From the NCBI GenBank assembly GCA_002425705.1, contig DIMT01000036.1, forward strand, positions 14,339 to 74,316: a stretch of DNA of 59,978 nt, in the 5' to 3' direction. Numbering within the stretch: position 1 is the stretch's first letter; the number at the start of each line of letters is the position of its first letter. A program made the position numbers and the translations under genes. The notes below the pieces were generated by a model. It ran no database searches. It saw only the letters and a program-made list of their open reading frames with translations, and was not told the origin of the DNA. Below, piece by piece: positions 46,244-54,403 of this stretch. The DNA is from Firmicutes bacterium UBA5559 (lineage in GTDB: Bacteria > Bacillota > Clostridia > Peptostreptococcales > Anaerovoracaceae).

Positions 46244-47223
46244 TTTTTTATTCCATTGTAGGCCTTGTCCAGAATCAGGCGGAGTTCCCTCCGCTTGTCC
46301 TCATCGACGGATAAGTTCCGGATGATTTCCGATGCCTTTTTGTAATAGCTACCGGAAATTTTCCGGGTATACCCGATCCCGTCGTATTGGAATACAAGGC
46401 GGATCAAATCTTCGGTAGTCAGCTGATTGCTCTCAAGAGAGCTCTTCAGGTCCGGGCTTTCCTTCATGGCATGAATTACAGGAAGAGTCACAACGCCTGC
46501 TTCCATATCCCGACCCACCGGTTTCATGGCTTCCTCCCGGGAAGCTTCAAAATCGATGCAATCATCGGATAACTGGAATATCATGCCGATATACCTTCCC
46601 AGCTTCCCATACTGATGCTCCTGATCCTTGCCGTCACCGGAGAATATTCCCCCGGCCAGGAAGGCTCCCTCAAAGAGGGCTGCTGTCTTGCCACGGATAA
46701 TCTTCAGGTATCGCAAGGTGGAAAGGCTAAGATTGCCGTTGTTGGCATACTGATCCATTTCCCCCAGGCAGACCCGGGATACAAAGGAAGGGAGGTCATA
46801 TTCGGTGTATTCTTCCCGATTCTTGATCCGGCTGGTCAGCCGAAGGGAAAGGCTCAGAAGATAATCGCCGCAAATGACAGCTTTCTTCTTTCCGAAACGC
46901 TTTTGAAGAGTTTCCTGGCCCCGCCTCAGATCCGAATCATCGATCACATCATCGTGGACCAGGGTGGCCAGATGAAGAAGTTCTATGGACGCTCCCATAA
47001 TAACTGCATTTTCGTGAATCTTCCCTTCCCGGTTAAGGGCTGAAACCAGAAGGCCTCTTGCCCGGATATATTTTCCCTGAGACCTGGCCAGATGGCTGGT
47101 ATAGTCCCGGATGACCCGGGGAGCCTTTAATAAGGTAGTTTCCACCAGGGCCCTTGTCTGTTCCAGAGCTTCCTCAAAGGAATAGTACAGGACCTCTGAA
47201 GGAACAGACTGTTGATTAATCAT
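46240..47223 (-). CDS. Polyprenyl diphosphate synthase (DmkB-like)
   Basis: The 327-residue enzyme extends allylic diphosphates with IPP. Both aspartate-rich motifs are present (LVHDDVIDDSDLRRG, and QLSDDCIDF). It probably makes the side chain of a (demethyl)menaquinone, as DmkB does in Listeria EET. It overlaps ndh2 by 8 bp. No MenA/DmkA gene is visible here. Confidence 0.88.
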   Translation of the reverse strand: MINQQSVPSEVLYYSFEEALEQTRALVETTLLKAPRVIRDYTSHLARSQGKYIRARGLLVSALNREGKIHENAVIMGASIELLHLATLVHDDVIDDSDLRRGQETLQKRFGKKKAVICGDYLLSLSLRLTSRIKNREEYTEYDLPSFVSRVCLGEMDQYANNGNLSLSTLRYLKIIRGKTAALFEGAFLAGGIFSGDGKDQEHQYGKLGRYIGMIFQLSDDCIDFEASREEAMKPVGRDMEAGVVTLPVIHAMKESPDLKSSLESNQLTTEDLIRLVFQYDGIGYTRKISGSYYKKASEIIRNLSVDEDKRRELRLILDKAYNGIKK

Positions 47224-49249
47224 TATATAAATACCACTTTCTGCCGAATTTGGTTCTGGACCATTTATCCTTCAGAACAGGCATTGCATAATAGTCCAGA
47301 CCCAGTGTGCTTCCGCCGCCGATGAGGACCGCTATGGCAGCGAATACCATCCAGAAGGTGGTCAGATACAGACCGGTGGTCAGCATGAACATTGCCTGCA
47401 GAACGATGGAGAATCCGGCTGCCAGGAAGGTGAATAGACCACCGATCAGGGCCAGGCCAATCAGAATTTCTGCTATGACGATGAAGGACTGCATGAATAC
47501 CTGCATGGAATCGCTGGCCAGGATAAACGTGTCCACAAACCAGTTCATCAGAGGCATATCCAGTTTTAGTGCATAGTCTGCCATGGTGGCAACTTCCAAA
47601 TCTTTCCCGGATACGAAAATCACCCGAATAAAGTCCAGGAAGTTGAAATTAATGATTTCCACACCGGAAGTAACAACAGCTTCTACTCCGCCTTGACCGG
47701 TGGCTACGGTTACGGCGTCTGCCGCCTGACCGGTAGCTGCGCTGACCGTATCGATCAGCTGAAAGCCGTTGGAAGAAGAAGTAGCCCAGGATTCGGCTTC
47801 GCCGCCTGCTCCCGGATTGGTGATGCTGTTATACCAGGCCTGGGCACCGCCAAAGAAGTTTTCCAGCTTCGGTTCTGACATCCATCCTTCCAGGTACTTC
47901 TTTATTCCCTCGAAGACCCATACACAGCCCAGCCAAACCCGGAGGGGCATCAGCAGGAAACTGGGCGTCCGGTTGGAGAAATGTCCACCCACAAAGCTTC
48001 TTTTATTTCTGATCGTAAAGAACTCATGACGCACATAGCTGAATACTTTGTTCCAGCCCAGCACCTGCATGAAATAGATGATGTTGATGAAATGCTTGGA
48101 CAGCATGGCCAGGAAAGAGGGCAGGTTCATCATCATGTTGGGCAGTCCTACCCGGGCGACACCATATCGGCCGCCGATGCAGACCATAACGCCGTGGAAG
48201 GAAGGCTTATAAACCTCCATGGAACCGCCGTTGATAGCTGCCGCCAGGTTGTGGGCAACGGTTGACGCGCTGTGTTCACAGTTTTCTACCATCTGGGGCA
48301 CGGGGGTTTCTTCGCCCTCCGGAATATAAAACATATTGTCGCCGGCGATATAAACATCCTCCCGGTCAACGGATCTTAAGAACTGGTCCGTCTTGATCCG
48401 GCCACGGCCAACAGAAGTCAGCTCTTTTGCTGCTTCATTGGTGATGTCGGCGCTTTCGATTCCGGCTGCCCAGATTACGGTACCCGCTTCTTTGCGCTGT
48501 ACATCTTCCCCTATTTTCAGGTCAATGTATTCTTCGCCGATTTCAACGACCCCGGTTCCGAGCATAGTCTTAACGTTCATTTTATTGAGCCGCTTTTCTA
48601 CTTTGGCAGAAAGCTTTTCCGGCAGAATCGGAACCGCTCTTGGTAAAATGTCCACGTTGATCATGGTAACCTGTTCCATTGGAATTTCGTGCTTCTTGCA
48701 GAGAATCGGTGCATATTCAGCCAGTTCTCCGACCATTTCCACACCGGTAAAGCCGGCACCCACCACATAAAAAGTCAGCATTCGCTTCTTTTCATTCAGA
48801 TCGGTAATCAGGGCAGCTTTTCGGAAGGTGTTTTCAATTCTTTCCTTTAATAAAACGGCATCCTCATAGGACCACAGGTTGAAAGCATGCTCTGCAGCTC
48901 CTTTGACACCAAAATAGGTGGGTTTGGATCCGGCTGCCATCACCAGATAATCGTATTCATAGGAAGCCACAGCTCCCTCAACTCGTTTTCCTTCGAAATC
49001 GATGGACTCCACGGTATCCAGGACTACATCCACATTCCGTCCGGAAAAAACCTTTTCCAGGCTGATCTTGATGCTGTCTTCGTCCACCCGGTTGGCTGCT
49101 ACTTCATGAAGCTCCGTCAGCATGGTGTGATAGGGATTTCGGTCAATAATGGAAATCTGGACCTCTTCCCGTTTTTTAAACTTTTTCGCCAATTTCTTAG
49201 CTGTCAGGATTCCTGCATATCCTGCTCCGATAATCACAATTTTTTTCAT
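47216..49249 (-). CDS. ndh2: NADH dehydrogenase type II with a membrane domain (Ndh2-like)
   Basis: The 677-residue protein has an FAD domain (KKIVIIGAGYAGILTAKKL), a second Rossmann fold (YVVGAGFTGVEMVGEL, residues 161-176) and VYIAGDN (299-305), all NDH-2 features. Residues about 430-450 and 580-650 hold a four-helix membrane part (DoxX-like). Between them is a loop of about 110 residues with two copies resembling ApbE sites: DTVSAATG (500-507) and DAVTVATG (511-518). NDH-2 passes electrons from NADH to quinone; in the Listeria EET pathway Ndh2 feeds a demethylmenaquinone pool. It is the first gene of the operon. Confidence 0.85.
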   Translation of the reverse strand: MKKIVIIGAGYAGILTAKKLAKKFKKREEVQISIIDRNPYHTMLTELHEVAANRVDEDSIKISLEKVFSGRNVDVVLDTVESIDFEGKRVEGAVASYEYDYLVMAAGSKPTYFGVKGAAEHAFNLWSYEDAVLLKERIENTFRKAALITDLNEKKRMLTFYVVGAGFTGVEMVGELAEYAPILCKKHEIPMEQVTMINVDILPRAVPILPEKLSAKVEKRLNKMNVKTMLGTGVVEIGEEYIDLKIGEDVQRKEAGTVIWAAGIESADITNEAAKELTSVGRGRIKTDQFLRSVDREDVYIAGDNMFYIPEGEETPVPQMVENCEHSASTVAHNLAAAINGGSMEVYKPSFHGVMVCIGGRYGVARVGLPNMMMNLPSFLAMLSKHFINIIYFMQVLGWNKVFSYVRHEFFTIRNKRSFVGGHFSNRTPSFLLMPLRVWLGCVWVFEGIKKYLEGWMSEPKLENFFGGAQAWYNSITNPGAGGEAESWATSSSNGFQLIDTVSAATGQAADAVTVATGQGGVEAVVTSGVEIINFNFLDFIRVIFVSGKDLEVATMADYALKLDMPLMNWFVDTFILASDSMQVFMQSFIVIAEILIGLALIGGLFTFLAAGFSIVLQAMFMLTTGLYLTTFWMVFAAIAVLIGGGSTLGLDYYAMPVLKDKWSRTKFGRKWYLYND

Positions 49250-49263
49250 TATTTGCTCCTTTA

Positions 49264-49301
49264 TTTAACAAACGGGTTGTAAAATAGCCTTTATTGTTAA
49301 A
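49264..49301. repeat. Inverted repeat in the ndh2 leader
   Basis: TTTAACAA (49264-49271) and TTGTTAAA (49294-49301) are 8-bp complementary arms 22 bases apart, just upstream of the ndh2 start. They look like Rex half-sites (TTGTTAA) or an mRNA stem. Neither is shown. Confidence 0.4.
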
Positions 49302-49440
49302 AATATACCCAAGTTTCTTTCCTTTATCCTGTCGGCCAAGAAAAAACTTTCAAACAGGAAAAAACCTTTTTCCAATATCTCATAGCATTTTACTAGGGAA
49401 TGATCTGAAAAAAAAACCGTTAAAAGTGCGTACGAATTAG

Positions 49441-49469
49441 ATTTTACCACTATGTATATTAGTTGTCAA
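49441..49469 (-). promoter_or_regulatory. Strong SigA promoter of the ndh2 operon
   Basis: On the minus strand TTGACA (49464-49469) and TAAAAT (49441-49446) are exactly 17 bases apart, with TGG before the -10. Transcription should start near 49434, which leaves a 5' leader of about 185 bases before ndh2. The leader is T-rich and has one short hairpin (GGAAAAA/TTTTTTCC). The 402 bases 49250-49651 hold no gene: this leader, the promoter, and the desulfoferrodoxin upstream region, in which I found no clear promoter. Confidence 0.8.
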
Positions 49470-49651
49470 TTTAAAAAAAAATCTTGGATAAATTCTTGTC
49501 AATATTTCTCTTGCCCTGTCGAATAGTAAAATCTACGGATTACCCGAAAGACACAAATTTACAATTTTACTGGTTATATCCCCTGAATGCTGGGTAATAA
49601 ATCATCATAACAGGCTATCATTCAATAATAACAATCTTGGAGGAAATGAGT

Positions 49652-50032
49652 ATGTCAAATGTAAAATTCTTTGTATGTAAGCACTGCGGAAATATGGTAG
49701 AAATGGTTCAGGATTCCGGCGTTCCGATGATCTGCTGTGGCGAAGCCATGAATGAAATCGTGGCCAACACCGTGGATGCCAGTCAGGAAAAGCACGTACC
49801 GGTAGTAAAGACCGAGGGAAACAAGGTTTCTGTTGAAGTTGGTTCCGTTCCCCATCCTATGGAACCGGAACACTACATTACTTTCATTTACCTGGAAACA
49901 AGCAAGGGAGCACAGAAAAAATTCCTGAAGCCAGGTGAAGCAGCTAAAGCAGATTTCCTTCTGGAAGGGGAAGAGGCTGTTGCTGTTTATGAATACTGCA
50001 ACCTCCATGGTCTCTGGAAGACCACGCTGTAA
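49652..50032 (+). CDS. dfx: Desulfoferrodoxin (superoxide reductase)
   Basis: The 126-residue protein detoxifies superoxide to peroxide without making oxygen. The N-terminal desulforedoxin domain has four Cys (CKHCG and ICCG). The SOR domain has Fe(His)4Cys ligands visible in EKHVP, PHPMEPEHYI and YCNLHGLW. ATG 49652 has GGAGG eight bases upstream. Divergent from ndh2, it suggests an anaerobe. Confidence 0.95.
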   Translation: MSNVKFFVCKHCGNMVEMVQDSGVPMICCGEAMNEIVANTVDASQEKHVPVVKTEGNKVSVEVGSVPHPMEPEHYITFIYLETSKGAQKKFLKPGEAAKADFLLEGEEAVAVYEYCNLHGLWKTTL

Positions 50033-50084
50033 TAGGAAATTTTCCGAAATGCAATCTTTCTGAAACAATAGTATAAAACTGAAG

Positions 50085-50136
50085 AAGGGGCCCTCTCAAA
50101 GGATTACAGAATCCCAGAGAGGCGGCCCCTTTTTTC
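50085..50136. terminator. Terminator between dfx and a nitroreductase gene
   Basis: GGGGCC-CTCTC (50087-50097) pairs with GAGAG-GC-GGCCCC (50117-50129), followed by TTTTTT on the plus strand. Its base overlaps the end of the minus-strand gene. Confidence 0.85.
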
Positions 50137-50851
50137 ATTGAACGGTACCCACGTATTCCAGACCTTTCAGCATCGGCTTTTCTGATTCGCGGACAAAGAC
50201 AAACTCCCTCCCCTGGTATTCGGCGGCAATATAAAGATGTGCCAGCGCTATGCCCAAATCCACCGGAACCCATCGGCCGGAAACCAGTTTTTCCAAAGGG
50301 CTTAATTTTTTTCGGTAAATCCGAAGTTCTCCCTGAACCGATTCAAAGAACCAGGGCTGCCCATTGACAGCCGATGGTGCCAGTCGAGCCGCTTCGATCC
50401 TTTCATCCCAGCCATTGCTGATTTCATCCAGAGGCTTTCGTTTAAATCCTTCTGGATCCCGATAGGGGGGATAGGCAGTCTTGCCGAAACCGATGGCTAT
50501 CCGATACTCCGGACTTTGATCCTTCTCTTCTCCTGGCTTGGCCGTACCCAGCCAGCAGGCACCGATACCAATGCTGGACAGAAACAAATCCAACTGTTGA
50601 AAGATAAATCCGATGTTCATCATGGACTCATCAGAATCATCCCCATAAATCAGGAGGTAATACGGTGCCTTCAGGGGTAGCAGCTTTCGGACCTCCCTGG
50701 TGATCCGATACCGAAAATGCTGTTCAGGGAACAGATGCCTTGCTCTTTTTAAAAACCCTTCGATTTCTTCCAATTCCTGATCGGTCATGGGTTCCCCGGT
50801 GAATACCCGGGTTGATTTTCTCCGGAAGATATAATCATACAGTTCCTTCAT
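50135..50851 (-). CDS. Nitroreductase family protein (TM1586-like)
   Basis: The 238-residue protein has an N-terminal nitroreductase core (FRRKSTRVFTGEPMTDQEL), then LLIYGDDSDESMMNIGFIFQ, IGIGACWLG, and a second half like TM1586-type NAD(P)H nitroreductases (RLAPSAVNGQPWFF). FMN binding is expected. Substrate unknown. It converges with dfx. Confidence 0.85.
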   Translation of the reverse strand: MKELYDYIFRRKSTRVFTGEPMTDQELEEIEGFLKRARHLFPEQHFRYRITREVRKLLPLKAPYYLLIYGDDSDESMMNIGFIFQQLDLFLSSIGIGACWLGTAKPGEEKDQSPEYRIAIGFGKTAYPPYRDPEGFKRKPLDEISNGWDERIEAARLAPSAVNGQPWFFESVQGELRIYRKKLSPLEKLVSGRWVPVDLGIALAHLYIAAEYQGREFVFVRESEKPMLKGLEYVGTVQ

Positions 50852-50975
50852 TATTTCATCCCCCTTTGCTGTTAGTTTTTGTCGAATAATGTATTTTAGG
50901 GTCGAATCATATCTATCAATCCGACATAGTGAAATGGTATGATTTTATTATAAAGAAAAAAAGGAGGATATGCAA

Positions 50976-52424
50976 ATGGCAATGAAAACCGGTGCTCAGT
51001 ACATTGAAAGCCTTCGGAAGTTAAACTTGAATCTGTACATGTTCGGTGAGAAGGTGGAATCCCCAGTGGACCATCCGATTATCATCCCGTCCATGAATGC
51101 GGTGGCCATGACCTACGACCTGGCCCTGGACCCTCTTCATGAGGATCTGATGACTGTCACTTCCTCCCTGACAGGGGAAAAAATCAATCTTTTCAACCAT
51201 GTTTTCAGTTCGAATAAGGATCTGGTCCAAAAAGTCAAGAGGCAGAGGATGCTGGGCCAGAAAATGGCCTGCTGCTTCCAGCGCTGCGTTGGCCAGGATT
51301 CCTTCAATGCAGTATATGCCACCTCCTACGAGATCGACCAAGCTTACGGAACCGATTACCAGAAAAACTTTATTGAATATCTGAAATATGTGCAGGCAGA
51401 AGATCTGGTGGTAGATGGCGCCATGACCGATGTCAAGGGTGATCGGGGCCTTTCGCCCAGCAAGCAGGTGGACCCGGATCTTTACCTGCGGGTAGTGGAG
51501 AGACGGGAAGACGGCATCGTGGTCAATGGCTGCAAAGCCCATCAAACCGGAATCGTCAATTCCCACGAAGTACTGGTCATGCCTACCGTGGCCATGAAGC
51601 CAGAGGACAGAGATTATGCCGTCTGCTTCTCTGTTCCCTCCGATACTCCCGGAATCACCCTGATCTACGGCCGTCAGTCCTGCGATACCCGAAAAATGGA
51701 AGAGGGCGACATCGATGTGGGCAACAGCCAATTCGGAGGACATGAAGCCCTTATCGTCTTCGACCATGTTTTTGTCCCGAAGGAACGTATTTTCCTGAAT
51801 GGAGAAACCGACTTCGTCGGCATGCTGGTAGAACGGTTCAGCGGCCATCACAGACCCAGCTATGCCTGCAAAGCCGGCGTCGGCGACGTACTGATCGGTG
51901 CCGCTGCTCTTGCCGCAGATTACAACGGAGTGCCCAAGGCTTCCCACATCAAGGACAAGCTGATTGAAATGACCTATTTGAACGAAAACATTTATGCCAC
52001 GGCACTTGCCTGCTCCTACGAAGGCTTTGAAACTCCCTCCGGGGCCTATCTGATCGATTTGCTGCTGGCTAACGTCTGCAAACAGAACGTTACCCGTTTC
52101 CCCTATGAAATCGCCCGTCTGGCAGAGGATATCGCCGGCGGCCTGATGGTAACCCAACCCGCTGAAAAAGACCTTCGCAACCCGAAAATAGGGCCCTACA
52201 TCGAAAAGTACCTGAAAGGGGTGGATTCTGTTCCCACGGAGAACCGGATGCGGATCATGCGACTGATTGAAAATCTGACCCTTGGAACAGGCGCTGTTGG
52301 ATATCGGACCGAATCCATGCACGGGGCTGGCTCCCCGCAGGCTCAACGGGTCATGATTAATCGATTTGCCAATCTGGATTACAAAAAGAAACTGGCAAAG
52401 AATATTGCCAAAATACCCGATTGA
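50976..52424 (+). CDS. abfD: 4-hydroxybutyryl-CoA dehydratase / 4-hydroxyphenylacetate 3-hydroxylase family protein
   Basis: The 482-residue protein closely resembles AbfD of Clostridium aminobutyricum, a [4Fe-4S]-FAD enzyme of 4-aminobutyrate and succinate fermentation. Cys100 and Cys104 (CFQRC) match the cluster ligands Cys99 and Cys103; Cys298 and His292 (HHRPSYAC) are placed like Cys299 and His292, but the spacing is one residue shorter, and a second His (291) lies next to it. The catalytic Glu region RTESMHGAGSP is kept. A segment near residue 400 is shorter than in AbfD. ATG 50976 has GGAGG eight bases upstream; the gene stands alone, ending at a strong hairpin. Vinylacetyl-CoA isomerase activity is a possible alternative. 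Confidence 0.88.
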   Translation: MAMKTGAQYIESLRKLNLNLYMFGEKVESPVDHPIIIPSMNAVAMTYDLALDPLHEDLMTVTSSLTGEKINLFNHVFSSNKDLVQKVKRQRMLGQKMACCFQRCVGQDSFNAVYATSYEIDQAYGTDYQKNFIEYLKYVQAEDLVVDGAMTDVKGDRGLSPSKQVDPDLYLRVVERREDGIVVNGCKAHQTGIVNSHEVLVMPTVAMKPEDRDYAVCFSVPSDTPGITLIYGRQSCDTRKMEEGDIDVGNSQFGGHEALIVFDHVFVPKERIFLNGETDFVGMLVERFSGHHRPSYACKAGVGDVLIGAAALAADYNGVPKASHIKDKLIEMTYLNENIYATALACSYEGFETPSGAYLIDLLLANVCKQNVTRFPYEIARLAEDIAGGLMVTQPAEKDLRNPKIGPYIEKYLKGVDSVPTENRMRIMRLIENLTLGTGAVGYRTESMHGAGSPQAQRVMINRFANLDYKKKLAKNIAKIPD

Positions 52425-52475
52425 TTTCCTAAGACCAACCCATTCTTAAAAGCCTACTTTTACCAGCCTTATAAA

Positions 52476-52515
52476 ACATCCGGAGGGAGCATTGGCGCTC
52501 CCTCCGGATGTTTTT
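52476..52515. terminator. Strong terminator after abfD
   Basis: ACATCCGGAGGGAGC (52476-52490) and GCTCCCTCCGGATGT (52497-52511) are perfect arms with a 6-base loop, followed by T's. It probably also serves rsiV from the other strand. Confidence 0.92.
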
Positions 52516-52526
52516 ATTCCCATATC

Positions 52527-53384
52527 CTATCGTCGGATCTTCTGGATAACACTGTCCGGAATGGGAAATTCAGGACTGCCTGCAGCACCAGCTGCCACTT
52601 CGTATTTGTCAAAGCAGATGACCAGTCGTCCCTGATCATCGATATAAAAGTTCTGATCAGGACGAATCTCTTTAAAGTTCCAATCTTCCGTTTCTTCTTC
52701 CAGCCAGAACATCCCTCCCTCTTCCCGGTTCTGCCTTTCCATTTCCTGCCGGATATAGGCGCTGATGGTTTTAACATATTCAGAACCCTCGCTGAACAGG
52801 CTTTCCAGGGAAATCAGTTTTCCGGTCTTTTTATCAATGTTGTAAAAGCTATGAACCGTTGAGCTGGAACCGGACGCCTGGAACAAGTATATATCCAGGG
52901 CTAAAATGTCCGCATTGTCGGTTTTGATCTGATAGTTATACTCCAGCCCCATATGGACTGTTTCGTCACCGAAATTCTTCTTCAGTTCCCGAACATCTGC
53001 TTCAAAAGCCTGAATGACCGCTTCCCCGTTTTCCTGGAAAATCCGGTTTAGTTCCTCTTCCATTTCAGGATCCAGGAGGCCTTCAATCCGGGGAACTTCC
53101 ACTTTCGCTTCATAACCATCTTCCTTGAATTCATATTTTGAGAAGGTAACGATTCGGACCAGCCCCTGGAGCCCGGGAACCTCAGCAACCGCATAGGCAA
53201 GTCCGGAACTCATATTCAGACTGATTACCCCGGCTAATAGAAATAGTGCCAGAGAAGCAGTCATCCGCTCCATCCATAGAGCCCGTTTCCTTCTTTTAAG
53301 CGTAACCTGAATCCTCTTTTTTAATTCCTCGGAAGCATGGATATTCTCATATTCTTCCTTCATATTCTTAACTTCTTTCAGCAT
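52527..53384 (-). CDS. rsiV: Anti-sigma factor RsiV
   Basis: The 285-residue protein is the same length and layout as B. subtilis RsiV: a short cytoplasmic part, one membrane segment (about residues 41-60), and extracytoplasmic DUF4163/DUF3298 domains with SLESLFSEGSEYVK and FDKYEVAAGAAGSPEFPIP. Right after the membrane segment is AYA-VAEVPG (Ala63-Ala65), matching the signal-peptidase site of RsiV. In the known system lysozyme binding exposes this site and frees SigV. ATG 53384 overlaps the end of sigV by 17 bp, with GGAGG nine bases upstream. Confidence 0.9.
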   Translation of the reverse strand: MLKEVKNMKEEYENIHASEELKKRIQVTLKRRKRALWMERMTASLALFLLAGVISLNMSSGLAYAVAEVPGLQGLVRIVTFSKYEFKEDGYEAKVEVPRIEGLLDPEMEEELNRIFQENGEAVIQAFEADVRELKKNFGDETVHMGLEYNYQIKTDNADILALDIYLFQASGSSSTVHSFYNIDKKTGKLISLESLFSEGSEYVKTISAYIRQEMERQNREEGGMFWLEEETEDWNFKEIRPDQNFYIDDQGRLVICFDKYEVAAGAAGSPEFPIPDSVIQKIRR

Positions 53385-53862
53385 CCCGATTATCCTCCAT
53401 TTCCAGGCGCAGCATCCGCAGCGCCTTGTATAGCCTGGTCTTTACCGTATTTTCGTTAGTATCCAGAAGCTCAGCGATATCCCGTATTTTCATATCTTCC
53501 AGGAACCGAAGAACGATTATGTTTCTCAGTTCCACCGGAAGAATGTTCGTCATCGATTCAAAATCCTTAATCGGTTCAGGAAGACTAGGGGGAATCAGAT
53601 TTTCCAGTTCCTCTTCCCCCATGACGCAAATCTTGCTCCGGGATCGATGGCTTTCATTGGCCGAATTGATGATGATTCGGAAAAACCAGCTTTTCATTCG
53701 GGTTACATCCCTTAACTGACCTATTGACTTTAAGGCCTTAAGAACGCTTTCGCCAACAACGTCCTCCGCTTCTTCCTTATCTTTTGTATAGGAATAGGCA
53801 AATCGATAAGCACTATCCATATTTTCAATAATAAACTGCTCCAGCAGCTGCCTCTTACTCAT
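53368..53862 (-). CDS. sigV: ECF sigma factor, SigV-type
   Basis: The 164-residue ECF sigma factor has region 2 (YRFAYSYTKDKEEAEDVVGE, MKSWFFRIIIN) and region 4 (LPVELRNIIVLRFLEDM, then DIAELLDTNENTVKTRLYKA). Paired with RsiV it should respond to lysozyme and cell-envelope attack. GGAGG lies close before ATG 53862. An ECF-type promoter stands just upstream, so it probably activates its own gene. Confidence 0.9.
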   Translation of the reverse strand: MSKRQLLEQFIIENMDSAYRFAYSYTKDKEEAEDVVGESVLKALKSIGQLRDVTRMKSWFFRIIINSANESHRSRSKICVMGEEELENLIPPSLPEPIKDFESMTNILPVELRNIIVLRFLEDMKIRDIAELLDTNENTVKTRLYKALRMLRLEMEDNRDAERS

Positions 53863-53888
53863 TATTGCCTCCTCTCTTCTGTATATAA

Positions 53889-53915
53889 GATGATCAGGGG
53901 GATGAAAAAGTTTCA
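53889..53915 (-). promoter_or_regulatory. Probable SigV-type autoregulatory promoter
   Basis: On the minus strand TGAAAC (53910-53915) and CATC (53889-53892) are 17 bases apart. The consensus for this ECF group is TGAAAC with CGTC, so one base differs. Located about 25-50 bases before sigV. Confidence 0.65.
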
Positions 53916-53921
53916 GGAATT

Positions 53922-53948
53922 AAAAAAACTGCAGCGGAGTTGCTGCAG
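53922..53948 (-). terminator. Terminator after the DUF3842 gene
   Basis: On the minus strand CTGCAGC and GCTGCAG pair (7 bp, 53942-53948 and 53929-53935), followed by seven T's. It abuts the sigV -35 element. Confidence 0.85.
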
Positions 53949-53982
53949 ATCCCTTTATGAATCCAGAATAGAGGATAGAATC

Positions 53983-54402
53983 CTACATTTCAGACAAATA
54001 TTTCTTTAAGGCGGTTACCGCATTTTCCACATGCTGTCCCACCGGAAGATCCGGCACGCTGACTACCTGAATATGACATTTATTGAAGGGCAGCAGAATT
54101 TTCAGGGCATGACTGGATCCGATTGCCTCTGCCATTTTAGGCGAAAGCTCCCCCATCATAGCATTGGCATTGATGATGCCAACAGGGCCCAGGATAATAT
54201 CCACATGATTCATATTGTGAATGATAGCGTTTTCGCCGGTGGCCCCTTCATCCGCCCCTGCCCGGAGCATTTGACCGGTTGCAATGGAGTTGGTGCCCAA
54301 AGCAATAAGCAGATATCCCCTCAGCTCCTTATCTCCCTTGATCCGTTCCACCAGTGCCTTGCCGATGCCACCACCCTGGCCGTCGATTACTGCTATGACC
54401 AT
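53983..54402 (-). CDS. DUF3842 family protein
   Basis: The 139-residue protein opens MVIAVIDGQGGGIGKALVE, the hallmark of DUF3842, and carries GTNSIATGQML and HVDIILGPVGIINANAMMGEL. It has a nucleotide-binding-like glycine loop. Function unknown. It lies one base after the GGDEF gene and ends in a terminator. Confidence 0.85.
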   Translation of the reverse strand: MVIAVIDGQGGGIGKALVERIKGDKELRGYLLIALGTNSIATGQMLRAGADEGATGENAIIHNMNHVDIILGPVGIINANAMMGELSPKMAEAIGSSHALKILLPFNKCHIQVVSVPDLPVGQHVENAVTALKKYLSEM

Positions 54403-54403
54403 A

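Noticed and set aside
49265..49450. Small minus-strand frame in the ndh2 leader
   Set aside because: Its start lies upstream of the predicted transcription start, overlapping the -10, so it would not be in the transcript.
51021..52346. Minus-strand open frame of 441 codons
   Set aside because: Antisense to the dehydratase gene; no ribosome site and no recognisable domain.
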